This document shows, piece after piece, positions 16,089 to 24,721 of a DNA stretch of 64,000 nucleotides. Under the pieces are notes generated by a model. It did no database searches. It worked only from the letters and a program-made list of their open reading frames with translations, and was not told the DNA's origin. This DNA comes from Sporolactobacillus laevolacticus DSM 442 (GTDB lineage: Bacteria > Bacillota > Bacilli > Bacillales > Sporolactobacillaceae). Both the position numbers and the translations under genes were made by a program. The stretch lies in the NCBI RefSeq assembly GCF_000497245.1, contig NZ_AWTC01000004.1, positions 62,760 through 126,759 of the forward strand, read 5' to 3'. Numbering within the stretch: position 1 is the first letter of the stretch; each line of letters opens with the position of its first letter.

Positions 16089-16526
16089 ATTAACCAGTAA
16101 ACTAACAGTCGATTTTAATTAAAGAAGCCACACTCTGTGTCGCTTTTCAAAGATTTGAAAAGTGAAGATGGAAGACGCTATGTGGCCGATCAATCACTTT
16201 CTGTGGTGGCCGTCTCCGATGGAAAACAAATCGGCCGTACGGATGATGGCGGTTACTGTAGTTTTTCCTCTTAATCCTTAAACGAGTCATTCCACGGCTT
16301 TCTTAACCAAAAATTAAACTAAAGGGCCATCTCATTTTACCTTCTTTACCTACAATGAATAAGCATTGAACATTTGACGAAAAAGAAATGTTCTCTACAA
16401 GTTCAAAATTTTCCCATCTACATCTTAAGTCTTATAGAGATCTACAATTCAGGTCCGTTTCTGGACCGTTCTCCCACCTGTACAATGAAGAAAATACTAC
16501 AGCAATCATTATTAGGAGGAACGTTC
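16089..16526. other. Gene-poor stretch before the RND exporter
   Basis: About 440 bp. Short frames are present, but none has both a ribosome site and a recognisable protein. It presumably holds the RND gene promoter, which I could not locate convincingly. Confidence 0.4.
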
Positions 16527-19500
16527 ATGGGTTCTATCATCAAATTTTCCTTGAAAAACGTGGCGATTATTGTGATCGCGATGATCTTAATTGTTGTCGG
16601 CGGGCTCTACTCCGTCAAAACGATGAAAATGGAGTCGATGCCGAATGTCGACATTCCGTACCTGGTTGTACAGGTCCCTTACCCGGGTGCGACACCGGAA
16701 CAGTCATTGAATGACATTGGCAAACCATTGGAAGAATCACTGTCCGGTATTAGCCAGCTGAAGAATTTATACATCGAAACCTACAGCAATATGGCGGTGG
16801 CAGTCCTTGAATTCGATATGGATAAAAAAATGGATGAGGCGAAAAAAGATGTAACGTCAGCAGTCGCCTCAACAGAGTTTCCCGCTGATGCCGGCAAGGC
16901 AGTCATTCAGGAACAGGGGCCGTCGGCAGCACCGGTATTCAGCTTTGCACTGTCTTCAAAAAGTGCAAATCAATCGGATTTGACTCAATTCATTGATGAT
17001 CAGGTAAAACCGGCCTTTTCGAAAATTGATGGAGCCGGAACCGTAGATGTGTATGGTGAGACAGATAAGCAGATCCACATTCAACTGAACACCGGCAAAA
17101 TGAAACAGTTGGGCGTTACATATGATGCGGTGAAGCAAGCCATTCAAGCGAATAACTTTTCTTTACCGGCAGGGCAAGTTTCTATAGATCAAAAGACGCT
17201 GAATGTGCAAACGGACGCTAGCTTGCATTCAGTGAAAGACATTCGATCTATTGTTCTTCTGTCCGCTGGCCCGCAAGGTGTTCACAAAGTGAAACTGACG
17301 GACATCGCGAAGGTAAATAATGGAGAAAAGGAAGAGACGGTCTATACACGTCTTAACCAAAAACCGGCTGTTCTCGTTGAGTTAAAAGCACAAGCCGGAG
17401 CGAATGCCGTCGAAGTCGTTAAAGAAGCGAAACAAAAATTATCGGATCTTTCCTTGCCTCAAGGATACAAATTGACGAATCTTTACGATAGCTCTAAAGA
17501 TGTCCAAGATTCGGTGTACAGCATGCTTCGCGAAGTGCTGCTCGGTACATTATTTGCCGTCATTGTGACCTTTGTGTTCCTGCGCAACATTCGCGCGACG
17601 ATCGTTGCCGTGCTTTCGATCCCGCTCTCAATCCTTGCATCCATGATTGTGATGCATTACATTGGCTACAGCATGAACATGATGACGCTTGCCGGTATCG
17701 CCGTTGCAGTTGGACGTGTTATTGATGATTCGATCGTTATTATTGAAAACATCTACCGGCGTACGTTAAAAAGCAAAAAGCGTGATGAGCATCTCGTACT
17801 GAATGCGGCTAAGGAAGTAGGCGGCGCAGTTCTGGCTTCAACGCTGACCACAATTGCTGTTTTCGGTCCGCTCTCTTTTGTACCTGGAATTGTTGGGAAA
17901 TTCTTTGCGCCATTCGGTATAACCGTAATTGTCGCATTAGCTTTTTCCTTTATCGTATCTGTGACGGTTGTGCCGCTATTGGCAAGAATCTTCTTATTAA
18001 ATATGAAGCATAAGGAACCAAAACCAAGTATTTTCCATAAAGCATATCGCGCTGCTTTGAACTGGTCGCTTGGGCATAAAATTATTACGATTGTTCTGGC
18101 GGCGCTTGTCTTAGGAGGATCAGTTGCTCTTGTGCCGGCGATTCCGAAGAACTTTATGCCAGAGGAGAAGGCAACGTCCTATACATTGAACGCCGAGCTT
18201 CCGGTTGGAACATCACTTGATCAATCCAATCAGAAAGCGGAACGGTTAGAATCAATCATTAAGAATGAAGAACATGTGAAATATATTCAAACGTATGTTT
18301 CTGGTGATCGGGTACAAATGACGATTGATTTGTCTGATAGCGTGACGGTCGCTCAAAGTAAAGCTTTTGAAAAACAGACACGAGACGCGGTGAAGGGCCT
18401 GGACGATGATACGGAAATTTCGATCGCGCCGATTGGCATGACAGGCGGAGACAGCGGATTTGCGTTGATTGTCGATGGCGGCAGCAAGGAGCAGCTTGCT
18501 GATGCCAGTGATAAGATTGTCGCAAAATTGAAAGGTGTAAAAGGCCTGACCAATGTACAGACCAATTTATCCGGTGTCGAGCCACAGATAAAATTGACGA
18601 TCGACAAAGATAAGGCAGCCGATAAAGGATTAAACCCGATTATGGTTGCATCGTACGTGAGAAGCGTTCTGTCCGGAGACAGCGTAGCGAACGCTCAAGT
18701 AGATGGGAAAACCGAGCAGATTAACTTATCACTTGGGCATGATCCGCTGCATTCAATTAAAGCCATCTCCAATTTGACCATGACGAATAGTTTGGGGCAG
18801 GACGTGAAGATATCAGATGTGGCCACACTGAAAAGACAACCAGGTCCATCCGGACTCTACCGACTGAACAGTCAGGAATACGTGCAGATTACCGGGCGAT
18901 TTACCACAGATAATGTTTCGGAAGTTCAGGCGACTATCGACCAACGGATCAAATCATTGCACTTGCCGAAAACGATCAAAACCAGTTCAGAAGGATCTTC
19001 ACAAGCGATGAGTGAAGGGTTTACGAATATGACAATCGCTATGGGTATTGCTGTCGTACTCGTCTTTATGGTCATGCTGCTGGCGTTCGGTAATTTGCTC
19101 GCACCCGTTGCCATTCTCTCGTCGCTGCCATTTATCTTCACTGGTGGATTGTTCGGACTTTATATTAGCAAGAAGGCGCTCGGAATGCCGGCATTGGTCG
19201 GCTTCCTGATGCTGATCGGTATTGTGGTAACCAATGCGATTGTGCTGATGGATCGCGTCATGCAGAATAAGAAAAAGGGCATGTCGATCAATGACGCTCT
19301 GATTGAGGCAGGTATGACCCGTCTCAGACCGATTTTGATGACGGCACTCGCCACAATCGGCGCGTTGCTACCGCTGGCAATTTCCACAGAAGGCGGACTC
19401 ATTTCCAATGCACTTGCCATTGTCGTCATTGCTGGGCTGATCACATCAACTTTACTGACGCTGATCATTGTGCCGACGGTTTATGATTTGCTCGTTTCGA

Positions 19501-19559
19501 TTAAAGAACGGATCTTCCGTAGAAAAAACAAACAGGTACAGGATGAAGATATTGCTTAA
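16527..19559 (+). CDS. swrC: RND superfamily exporter, SwrC/AcrB-like
   Basis: A 1010-aa Gram-positive RND pump with twelve TM helices and two large extracellular porter regions (about residues 35-330 and 545-840). The first TM is followed by MESMPNVDIPYLVVQVPYPG. The TM4 proton-relay region contains AVGRVIDDSIVIIENIYRR. The ATG at 16527 follows AGGAGG by 7 nt; the frame is open for 51 more codons upstream but lacks a start signal there. B. subtilis SwrC (about 1065 aa) exports surfactin and supports swarming. No periplasmic adaptor gene is adjacent, as is usual for Firmicutes. Confidence 0.88.
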   Translation: MGSIIKFSLKNVAIIVIAMILIVVGGLYSVKTMKMESMPNVDIPYLVVQVPYPGATPEQSLNDIGKPLEESLSGISQLKNLYIETYSNMAVAVLEFDMDKKMDEAKKDVTSAVASTEFPADAGKAVIQEQGPSAAPVFSFALSSKSANQSDLTQFIDDQVKPAFSKIDGAGTVDVYGETDKQIHIQLNTGKMKQLGVTYDAVKQAIQANNFSLPAGQVSIDQKTLNVQTDASLHSVKDIRSIVLLSAGPQGVHKVKLTDIAKVNNGEKEETVYTRLNQKPAVLVELKAQAGANAVEVVKEAKQKLSDLSLPQGYKLTNLYDSSKDVQDSVYSMLREVLLGTLFAVIVTFVFLRNIRATIVAVLSIPLSILASMIVMHYIGYSMNMMTLAGIAVAVGRVIDDSIVIIENIYRRTLKSKKRDEHLVLNAAKEVGGAVLASTLTTIAVFGPLSFVPGIVGKFFAPFGITVIVALAFSFIVSVTVVPLLARIFLLNMKHKEPKPSIFHKAYRAALNWSLGHKIITIVLAALVLGGSVALVPAIPKNFMPEEKATSYTLNAELPVGTSLDQSNQKAERLESIIKNEEHVKYIQTYVSGDRVQMTIDLSDSVTVAQSKAFEKQTRDAVKGLDDDTEISIAPIGMTGGDSGFALIVDGGSKEQLADASDKIVAKLKGVKGLTNVQTNLSGVEPQIKLTIDKDKAADKGLNPIMVASYVRSVLSGDSVANAQVDGKTEQINLSLGHDPLHSIKAISNLTMTNSLGQDVKISDVATLKRQPGPSGLYRLNSQEYVQITGRFTTDNVSEVQATIDQRIKSLHLPKTIKTSSEGSSQAMSEGFTNMTIAMGIAVVLVFMVMLLAFGNLLAPVAILSSLPFIFTGGLFGLYISKKALGMPALVGFLMLIGIVVTNAIVLMDRVMQNKKKGMSINDALIEAGMTRLRPILMTALATIGALLPLAISTEGGLISNALAIVVIAGLITSTLLTLIIVPTVYDLLVSIKERIFRRKNKQVQDEDIA

Positions 19560-19586
19560 CCTAACAAGCAATAAATGAAATACGGA

Positions 19587-19618
19587 AAATGCCGCAGCGA
19601 AAGCTGCGGCATTTTTTT
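19587..19618 (+). terminator. Intrinsic terminator after the RND gene
   Basis: AAATGCCGCAGC-GAAA-GCTGCGGCATTT, a 12-bp perfect stem with a GAAA tetraloop and a T run. Confidence 0.92.
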
Positions 19619-19765
19619 CAAAGTACAAAACTATAGTCATATCATCAACGACAAGAAAATTGGAAAGTGCGTGATCGATGGACAGAATGACGTGATTGAC
19701 GCTAACCCTTGAGGCTTGAAACCATCAAGTGAAAAATCGAAATGAACAGTAAGGTTGGTTGGATA

Positions 19766-19794
19766 TTTTCCCGGACTTTTCGAAAACCCTCTAA
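19766..19794. repeat. 29-bp repeat, copy 2 (end fragment)
   Basis: TTTTCCCGGACTTTTCGAAA followed by ACCCTCTAA matches the block at 29816-29844 with three differences. Its end provides the stop codon (TAG on the minus strand, 19793-19791) of the LysR gene, so the insertion may have set that protein's C-terminus. Confidence 0.55.
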
Positions 19795-20678
19795 AGCTTA
19801 TTTAGTCCTTCCTTTTCAACATAAGCCAAAATGTGGTCAAATATTTTCAGAGCGGCGGGAGACAAGTACTGTTTTTTTAGATAGGCAAGTCCAATGAGTC
19901 GATGTTCATCCGGTTTAAAGCGGTAGATGCCGACGTCAGAGTGATTTTTCTGTAACACGAGCTCGGGAAGAATGGCAATACCGAGACCGCTTTCCACCAT
20001 TGCGACAATTGACTGGTCATCAATGCTGTAAAATTGAGAGTGGACCGATAAATTGTACTTTAGCAGCAGCGCCTTAGTATCTTTGTTGTAATCATCACGC
20101 TGCAGGATGAAACTCATATCCTTAATTTCATCAACTGTAACATAATCTGGGTGCTCGGGTCTGAAATCCTTAGGGGTAACACACAGTAAGGGATCTTTGC
20201 TCAAGGGTGTAACTGCTAGATTTTCTTCTGCCGGTAGCGATATGAATCCGAGATCAACAGCGCCTGTCTTAATCCATCCAGTCACATCTTCATAACCGCC
20301 TTGAAAGATGATGATTTGGATATGAGGGAAAAGTTGCCGGAACGATTTGACGATATCGGGAATCCAATTGATACAAATGCTGCTGTATGTACCGATTCGA
20401 ACCACTCCTTTTTCCAAACCGTTAATATGGGCAGCTTCTTGCTTCAGCCGTTCTTCACAATTGAGGACTGCACGAACATAAGGTAAAAGATTTTGACCCT
20501 CAAAAGTCAGCTGCATTCCAGTCCGGTCTCTGATAAAAAGCGCCACACCCAATTGATTTTCCAATTTTGTAATGGAGTGACTTATTGCTGATGGTGTTAA
20601 GTTCAGAACCTCTGCAGCTTTTAGAAAACTCTTTTGCTCTGCTACTGCGTTAAAAATCGAGTATGAAAACAGGGACAT
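19791..20678 (-). CDS. LysR family transcriptional regulator
   Basis: A 295-aa LTTR: winged HTH at about residues 3-62 (FNAVAEQKSFLKAAEVLNLT, SAISHSITKLENQLGVALF), linker helix, then a periplasmic-binding-protein-like effector domain from about 90. Divergent from the aminotransferase/ketopantoate-reductase operon. TTATTCA-N8-TGAATAA (20705-20726) lies between them and is a plausible binding site. It probably activates that operon in response to a substrate, in the usual LTTR way. Its C-terminus ends inside a dispersed repeat. Confidence 0.85.
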   Translation of the reverse strand: MSLFSYSIFNAVAEQKSFLKAAEVLNLTPSAISHSITKLENQLGVALFIRDRTGMQLTFEGQNLLPYVRAVLNCEERLKQEAAHINGLEKGVVRIGTYSSICINWIPDIVKSFRQLFPHIQIIIFQGGYEDVTGWIKTGAVDLGFISLPAEENLAVTPLSKDPLLCVTPKDFRPEHPDYVTVDEIKDMSFILQRDDYNKDTKALLLKYNLSVHSQFYSIDDQSIVAMVESGLGIAILPELVLQKNHSDVGIYRFKPDEHRLIGLAYLKKQYLSPAALKIFDHILAYVEKEGLNKL

Positions 20679-20704
20679 CGAGCTGCTCCCCTTTTGAATG
20701 AATT

Positions 20705-20726
20705 TTATTCATTTAAACGTGAATAA
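20705..20726. promoter_or_regulatory. Inverted repeat in the LysR/aminotransferase intergenic region
   Basis: TTATTCA and TGAATAA separated by 8 nt, located between divergent genes 30-130 bp from each start. Suitable as a LysR-type box. Confidence 0.45.
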
Positions 20727-20853
20727 GATGAAGTTTACTTTCCTTTATTAACACATTACTATAAATGAAGACAAATAGAAAAGAAGTTTTTTCAATGATG
20801 CGCGAGTGGATGGTTTTCTCACATTTTTTTACTTTGATCGTGAGGAGAATAAG

Positions 20854-22044
20854 ATGAAAACTTATCGGTATGCAGAACGAATGAGCTTAGTGAAACCTTC
20901 GGCGATCCGGGAACTACTAAAATTAGGTGCAGACCCGGACGTTATTTCTTTTGGAGGCGGGTATCCGGATCCCGATCTTTTCCCGCTTGAAAAGCTGAGT
21001 TTAGTTTTTGAACAGGTCATTAAGGAGCAAGGAAAATCAGCACTTCAATATACCATTTCAGAGGGACTTTCTGAACTCCGTCTGAAACTAATCGAAAGAA
21101 TGAAACGCGTCGGGGTCACCTGCGGCCTGGAAAATCTTTTCTTACTGCAGGGCAGCCAGCAAGGCTTGGATTTGGTCGCAAAAATGTTCTTGAATAAAGG
21201 CGATATTGTGATTACGGAAAATCCGACTTTTCTTGGGGCGCTGGTCGCTTTTAATCCGTATGAACCGCAGTATGCAACGGTTTCGATGGATGAAGAAGGT
21301 ATGGATATGGATAAATTGGAAACTGTGCTTAAGGCGAATCCGAATGCCAAATTCATTTACACGGTGCCAACCTTCCATAATCCGACGGGCATCACAATGA
21401 GTCTGTGTCGCAGAAAACGTCTTGTCGAATTAGCCAACGCCTACGATGTGATCATTCTAGAAGATGATCCTTATCGTGAAATTCGCTATGAAGGAGAGCA
21501 GCTTCCAAGTATCAAGAGCTTTGATACGGAAGGGCGGGTTATCCATTTAGGCAGTTTCTCTAAAATTCTTTGCCCGGGTTTGCGCCTTGGTTGGGTAGTT
21601 GCTGAGAAAGAATTGGCGGAAAAACTGTGCCTGCTGAAAATGGCTGCCGATACGCAAAATTCAACGCTGAACATGTATGCTGTAAACCGTTTTATGGAGT
21701 TGTATGATATAGATGAACACATTACGCATATTCGGAAGATCTACAAGGACAAAAAGGATTTGATGCTCGAGACGTTACGTGTCGCTCTTCCACAAAGTGT
21801 CAAATATACAAATCCGGAAGGTGGGCTCTTCACTTGGCTGACCTTTCCGGAAGGGGTAGATACAACCCGGTTGATGAAGGAGCGTGTTCTTCCTGAAGCA
21901 AAAGTAGCCTATGTCCCAGGAAGCACATTCTTCCCGGTGAAAGAGGAAGTGAACCACTGCAGATTTAATTTTTCATACATGTCCAAGGAAAACATTGTGC
22001 GGGGCGTGACTGCGTTTGGGCGTATTCTAAAAGAGTACTGTTAA
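20854..22044 (+). CDS. PLP-dependent class I/II aminotransferase (LysN/ARO8-like)
   Basis: A 396-aa fold-type I aminotransferase. The PLP-lysine lies in GSFSKILCPGLRLGW, the phosphate/ring-binding region includes LQGSQQGLDL, and the NPTG motif occurs in TFHNPTGITMS. The ATG at 20854 follows GAGGAG by 6-7 nt. Sequence style is that of 2-aminoadipate or aromatic/branched-chain aminotransferases without a fused GntR domain. Followed 27 bp later by a ketopantoate-reductase family gene, so the pair may interconvert an amino acid and a 2-hydroxy acid (inference). Confidence 0.83.
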   Translation: MKTYRYAERMSLVKPSAIRELLKLGADPDVISFGGGYPDPDLFPLEKLSLVFEQVIKEQGKSALQYTISEGLSELRLKLIERMKRVGVTCGLENLFLLQGSQQGLDLVAKMFLNKGDIVITENPTFLGALVAFNPYEPQYATVSMDEEGMDMDKLETVLKANPNAKFIYTVPTFHNPTGITMSLCRRKRLVELANAYDVIILEDDPYREIRYEGEQLPSIKSFDTEGRVIHLGSFSKILCPGLRLGWVVAEKELAEKLCLLKMAADTQNSTLNMYAVNRFMELYDIDEHITHIRKIYKDKKDLMLETLRVALPQSVKYTNPEGGLFTWLTFPEGVDTTRLMKERVLPEAKVAYVPGSTFFPVKEEVNHCRFNFSYMSKENIVRGVTAFGRILKEYC

Positions 22045-22071
22045 CAAGGTAAGCAGCGAGGGGGAAAATCA

Positions 22072-22989
22072 ATGGAGATAAAATCTGTAGCAATCATTGG
22101 ACTTGGTGCACTTGGAATCATGTATGGAAAACATTTTGTTGATCATTTAGGTGTGGATGCGGTGCGTATTATTGCCGACCACGATCGGATTGAGCGTTAT
22201 AAGAAAGAGGGCATCTTCTGCAATGGCGAGCCATGTGCATTCCGGTATGTCGATGCTGAGGAACAAATGGAATCTGCTGATCTGCTCATTTTTGCGGTGA
22301 AATACACCGGATTAAAAAGTGCAATCGAAAGCGCAAAAAATCAAATTGGCAAACAGACGATTATTCTATCGGTGCTTAACGGAATATCAAGTGAACAAGT
22401 CATTGGCGAGGCTTTTGGCTTTGACCGGCTGCTCTATTGTATTGTCGCCGGAATGGATGCTTCCAAAGTAGGCAATGAACTGACCTATAAAAATATCGGT
22501 TTTCTCAGCTTTGGTGAGGCGAATGACGAACGGAGCGAGAAGGTGCAGGCACTTGCCCGTCTTTTTGACAAGGTGGACATGCCCTATGAAATTCCGGATC
22601 GCATGCTTCATAAAATGTACGGCAAGCTGATGGTCAATACAGGCGTGAATCAGTCGACCGCAGTATTCGAAACGAATTACGGCGGAATACAGGTTCCAGG
22701 CAAGCCGCGCGATACGGTGATTGCCGCAATGAAAGAGGTCATCCAAGTCGCAAATGCTGAAGGCGTGGACCTTCAAGAATCTGAAATTGCCGAATGGCTG
22801 AAAATCAACGATTCACTGAATCCTGAAGGCATGCCGTCCATGCGCCAGGACACTTTGCAGCATCGCCCAACGGAAGTTGACCTGTTTGCAGGAACAATTC
22901 GGAAGCTGGGCAAGAAGCACGGTATTCCAACGCCGGTCAATGATTTCCTCTATGATCGAATCCGAACAATTGAAGCAAGCTACGCATAA
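22072..22989 (+). CDS. Ketopantoate reductase (PanE/ApbA) family oxidoreductase
   Basis: A 305-aa NADPH-dependent 2-oxoacid reductase family member. The nucleotide-binding motif GLGALGIMYG is near residue 10, the mid-domain has FAVKYTGL and NGISSEQVIG, and the C-terminal helical domain carries KLMVNTGVNQ and PSMRQDTLQHRPTEVDLFAG. GAGGGGG is 8 nt upstream of the ATG. It may be pantothenate-pathway PanE, but the operon with an aminotransferase and the absence of panB/C nearby make a different 2-oxo acid substrate equally plausible. Confidence 0.8.
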   Translation: MEIKSVAIIGLGALGIMYGKHFVDHLGVDAVRIIADHDRIERYKKEGIFCNGEPCAFRYVDAEEQMESADLLIFAVKYTGLKSAIESAKNQIGKQTIILSVLNGISSEQVIGEAFGFDRLLYCIVAGMDASKVGNELTYKNIGFLSFGEANDERSEKVQALARLFDKVDMPYEIPDRMLHKMYGKLMVNTGVNQSTAVFETNYGGIQVPGKPRDTVIAAMKEVIQVANAEGVDLQESEIAEWLKINDSLNPEGMPSMRQDTLQHRPTEVDLFAGTIRKLGKKHGIPTPVNDFLYDRIRTIEASYA

Positions 22990-23001
22990 TAAACGATAAC
23001 C

Positions 23002-23035
23002 AAAAGCTGAATGTCACCGCGGCATTCAGCTTTTT
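23002..23035 (+). terminator. Intrinsic terminator of the aminotransferase operon
   Basis: AAAGCTGAATG and CATTCAGCTTT form an 11-bp stem followed by T residues. Confidence 0.88.
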
Positions 23036-23201
23036 CTTTTTACGCTCAAGTCTTCATGCTTGGTATCAAGCAAATGAATTTGATAGGATTTGAAATGAAG
23101 GCGGCAAAAAAGAACTCATTCGCTTGGGCAGATTTGCGATCATGACAGTACCAGATCGGATCAGATATGCTCAGCTAAAATTAGTCAAGGAGTGACCAGC
23201 A

Positions 23202-24242
23202 ATGATTGATCTGTTTACACCATGGAAATTCAAGGGATTAGAATTAAAGAATCGTGTGGTTATGCCTCCGATGTGCCAATATTCGGTTGAGAAAAAAGAT
23301 GGCGTAGCAACGGACTGGCATTATGTTCACTATGTCAGCCGAGCAATAGGCGGTGCCGGACTGATTATTATTGAAATGACGGATATTGAACCGGACGGCC
23401 GGATTTCGGATCATGACCTTGGTTTATGGTCCGATGAGCAGATTCCGGCACTGGCGAGGATTGTGGATGCCTGCCATCAGTATGGTGCCAAGGTTGCGAT
23501 CCAGATCGCACATGCCGGACGGAAAGCACAAGATGCACCAACTCCGGTTGCTCCATCGGCGATTGCGTTTAATGAGCAGTACAAAACACCACGAGCACTG
23601 ACAACGGATGAAGTTAAGGCAATGCCTGAGAAATATGCTCAGGCTGTAAAAAGGGCAGTTAAAGCCGGGTTTGATGCGATTGAGCTTCATGGTGCGCACG
23701 GTTATTTAATACATGAGTTCCAGTCCGCGTTTACGAACAAACGTGATGATGAATACGGCAAGGATTTAAGTAAATTCGGTACTGAAGTTTCGCAAGCGGT
23801 TCGCAGCGTAATGCCCGCCGAAATGCCGCTGATTATGCGTATTTCTGCAATTGAATATGTGCCGGGTGGCTATGGATTGGAGCATAGTATCGCATTATCG
23901 AAAGCCTATAAAGAAGCCGGTGTGGATCTCTTCCATATCAGTGCCGGCGGTGAAGGACCGATTGCTGCAGCAGGAAAACCGGGCACACACGCTGCCTACC
24001 AAGTACCATTCGCGCGTGAAATAAAGAAGGCGGTCGGAGCACCGGTGATTGCAGTTGGCCGCTTAGATGATCCGGCTCTTGCCAATGCAGTTGTCGGCAA
24101 TGAAGAAGCGGATCTTGTCGCAGTTGGCCGTGGCATGCTCAGAAATCCTTATTGGACACTGGAAGCTGCCGCGCAGCTACGTAAAGAAACAGCGGTACCG
24201 CAGCAATACGCATTCGGATTTCCTGAACTTCTGCGACATTGA
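23202..24242 (+). CDS. namA: NADPH dehydrogenase NamA, old yellow enzyme family
   Basis: A 346-aa FMN-dependent TIM-barrel ene-reductase, close in length to B. subtilis YqjM (338 aa). C25 in MPPMCQYS corresponds to the flavin-tuning cysteine, and H163/H166 in HGAHGYLIHEF are the substrate-binding pair. The C-terminal phosphate-binding part includes VAVGRGMLRNP. It reduces activated C=C bonds of enals, enones and nitro compounds and is linked to electrophile defence. AAGGAG is 9-10 nt upstream. Transcribed alone with its own terminator. Confidence 0.93.
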   Translation: MIDLFTPWKFKGLELKNRVVMPPMCQYSVEKKDGVATDWHYVHYVSRAIGGAGLIIIEMTDIEPDGRISDHDLGLWSDEQIPALARIVDACHQYGAKVAIQIAHAGRKAQDAPTPVAPSAIAFNEQYKTPRALTTDEVKAMPEKYAQAVKRAVKAGFDAIELHGAHGYLIHEFQSAFTNKRDDEYGKDLSKFGTEVSQAVRSVMPAEMPLIMRISAIEYVPGGYGLEHSIALSKAYKEAGVDLFHISAGGEGPIAAAGKPGTHAAYQVPFAREIKKAVGAPVIAVGRLDDPALANAVVGNEEADLVAVGRGMLRNPYWTLEAAAQLRKETAVPQQYAFGFPELLRH

Positions 24243-24270
24243 GGCTTTTTAATTGAAGAGTGGCAAACAG

Positions 24271-24310
24271 AAAGGATTTTCTCTAGTTACATAGAGAAAG
24301 TCCTTTTTTA
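24271..24310 (+). terminator. Intrinsic terminator after namA
   Basis: AAAGGATTTTCTCTA pairs with TAGAGAAAGTCCTTT (one mismatch) over a 6-nt loop, followed by T6. Confidence 0.88.
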
Positions 24311-24360
24311 AAAGATTAGAAAGTATAGAATTTTGAGGGGGAGTGCTCGTTCAAAAGCGT

Positions 24361-24476
24361 AAGGGGACGAGACTCCTGCGGAGCGATCCTGTTGATCGCA
24401 GGCCGAAGGAGACCCCGCAGACAAAAGTATGTCTGAGGAGGCTCCTGGACTGCCCGCGGAAAGCGAGTCCCCGAAG
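24361..24476. repeat. Bacillaceae-type structured intergenic repeat
   Basis: Contains the blocks GGGGACGAGACTCCTGCGG, GGAGACCCCGCAG, GAGGAGGCTC and CGCGGAAAGCGAGTCCCCGAAGCG in an order I recognise from a widespread unannotated Bacillaceae repeat. It folds well: outer GGGGAC/GTCCCC (24363-24368 and 24467-24472), CTGCGG/CCGCAG (24376-24381 and 24415-24420), GCGATC/GATCGC (24383-24388 and 24394-24399) and CAGAC/GTCTG (24418-24422 and 24431-24435). No coding role. Confidence 0.7.
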
Positions 24477-24586
24477 CGACATGAAGTACGGATTATCTAA
24501 GGACCTGGCACTTTTTTTCACGGACCAGGGAAAATAGGAGGAAAAAATCAACGCGATTCACATAGTGTTCATAAAGGAGTTTTACT

Positions 24587-24703
24587 ATGGACAATGGATT
24601 AAAAAGGTCGCTTGAAACCGGAACGAGAGCAGCTCTTATGTATCTGGTTGAGGATCTGAAAATAATAAGGATGAACAGCCACTTGACTGATTATCTGAAG
24701 TAG
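24587..24703 (+). CDS. Small ORF upstream of DHA2 transporter, 38 aa
   Basis: ATG at 24587 preceded by AAAGGAG (8 nt) opens a 38-aa frame beginning MDNGLKRSLETGTRAALMYL and ending HLTDYLK. It is probably helical and has no recognised domain. The stop lies 18 nt before the ATG of the MFS gene, so the two may be cotranscribed and translationally coupled. It could be a small regulator, a leader peptide, or the remnant of a larger protein. Confidence 0.4.
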   Translation: MDNGLKRSLETGTRAALMYLVEDLKIIRMNSHLTDYLK

Positions 24704-24721
24704 GAAAGGGAGATTTCGTGC

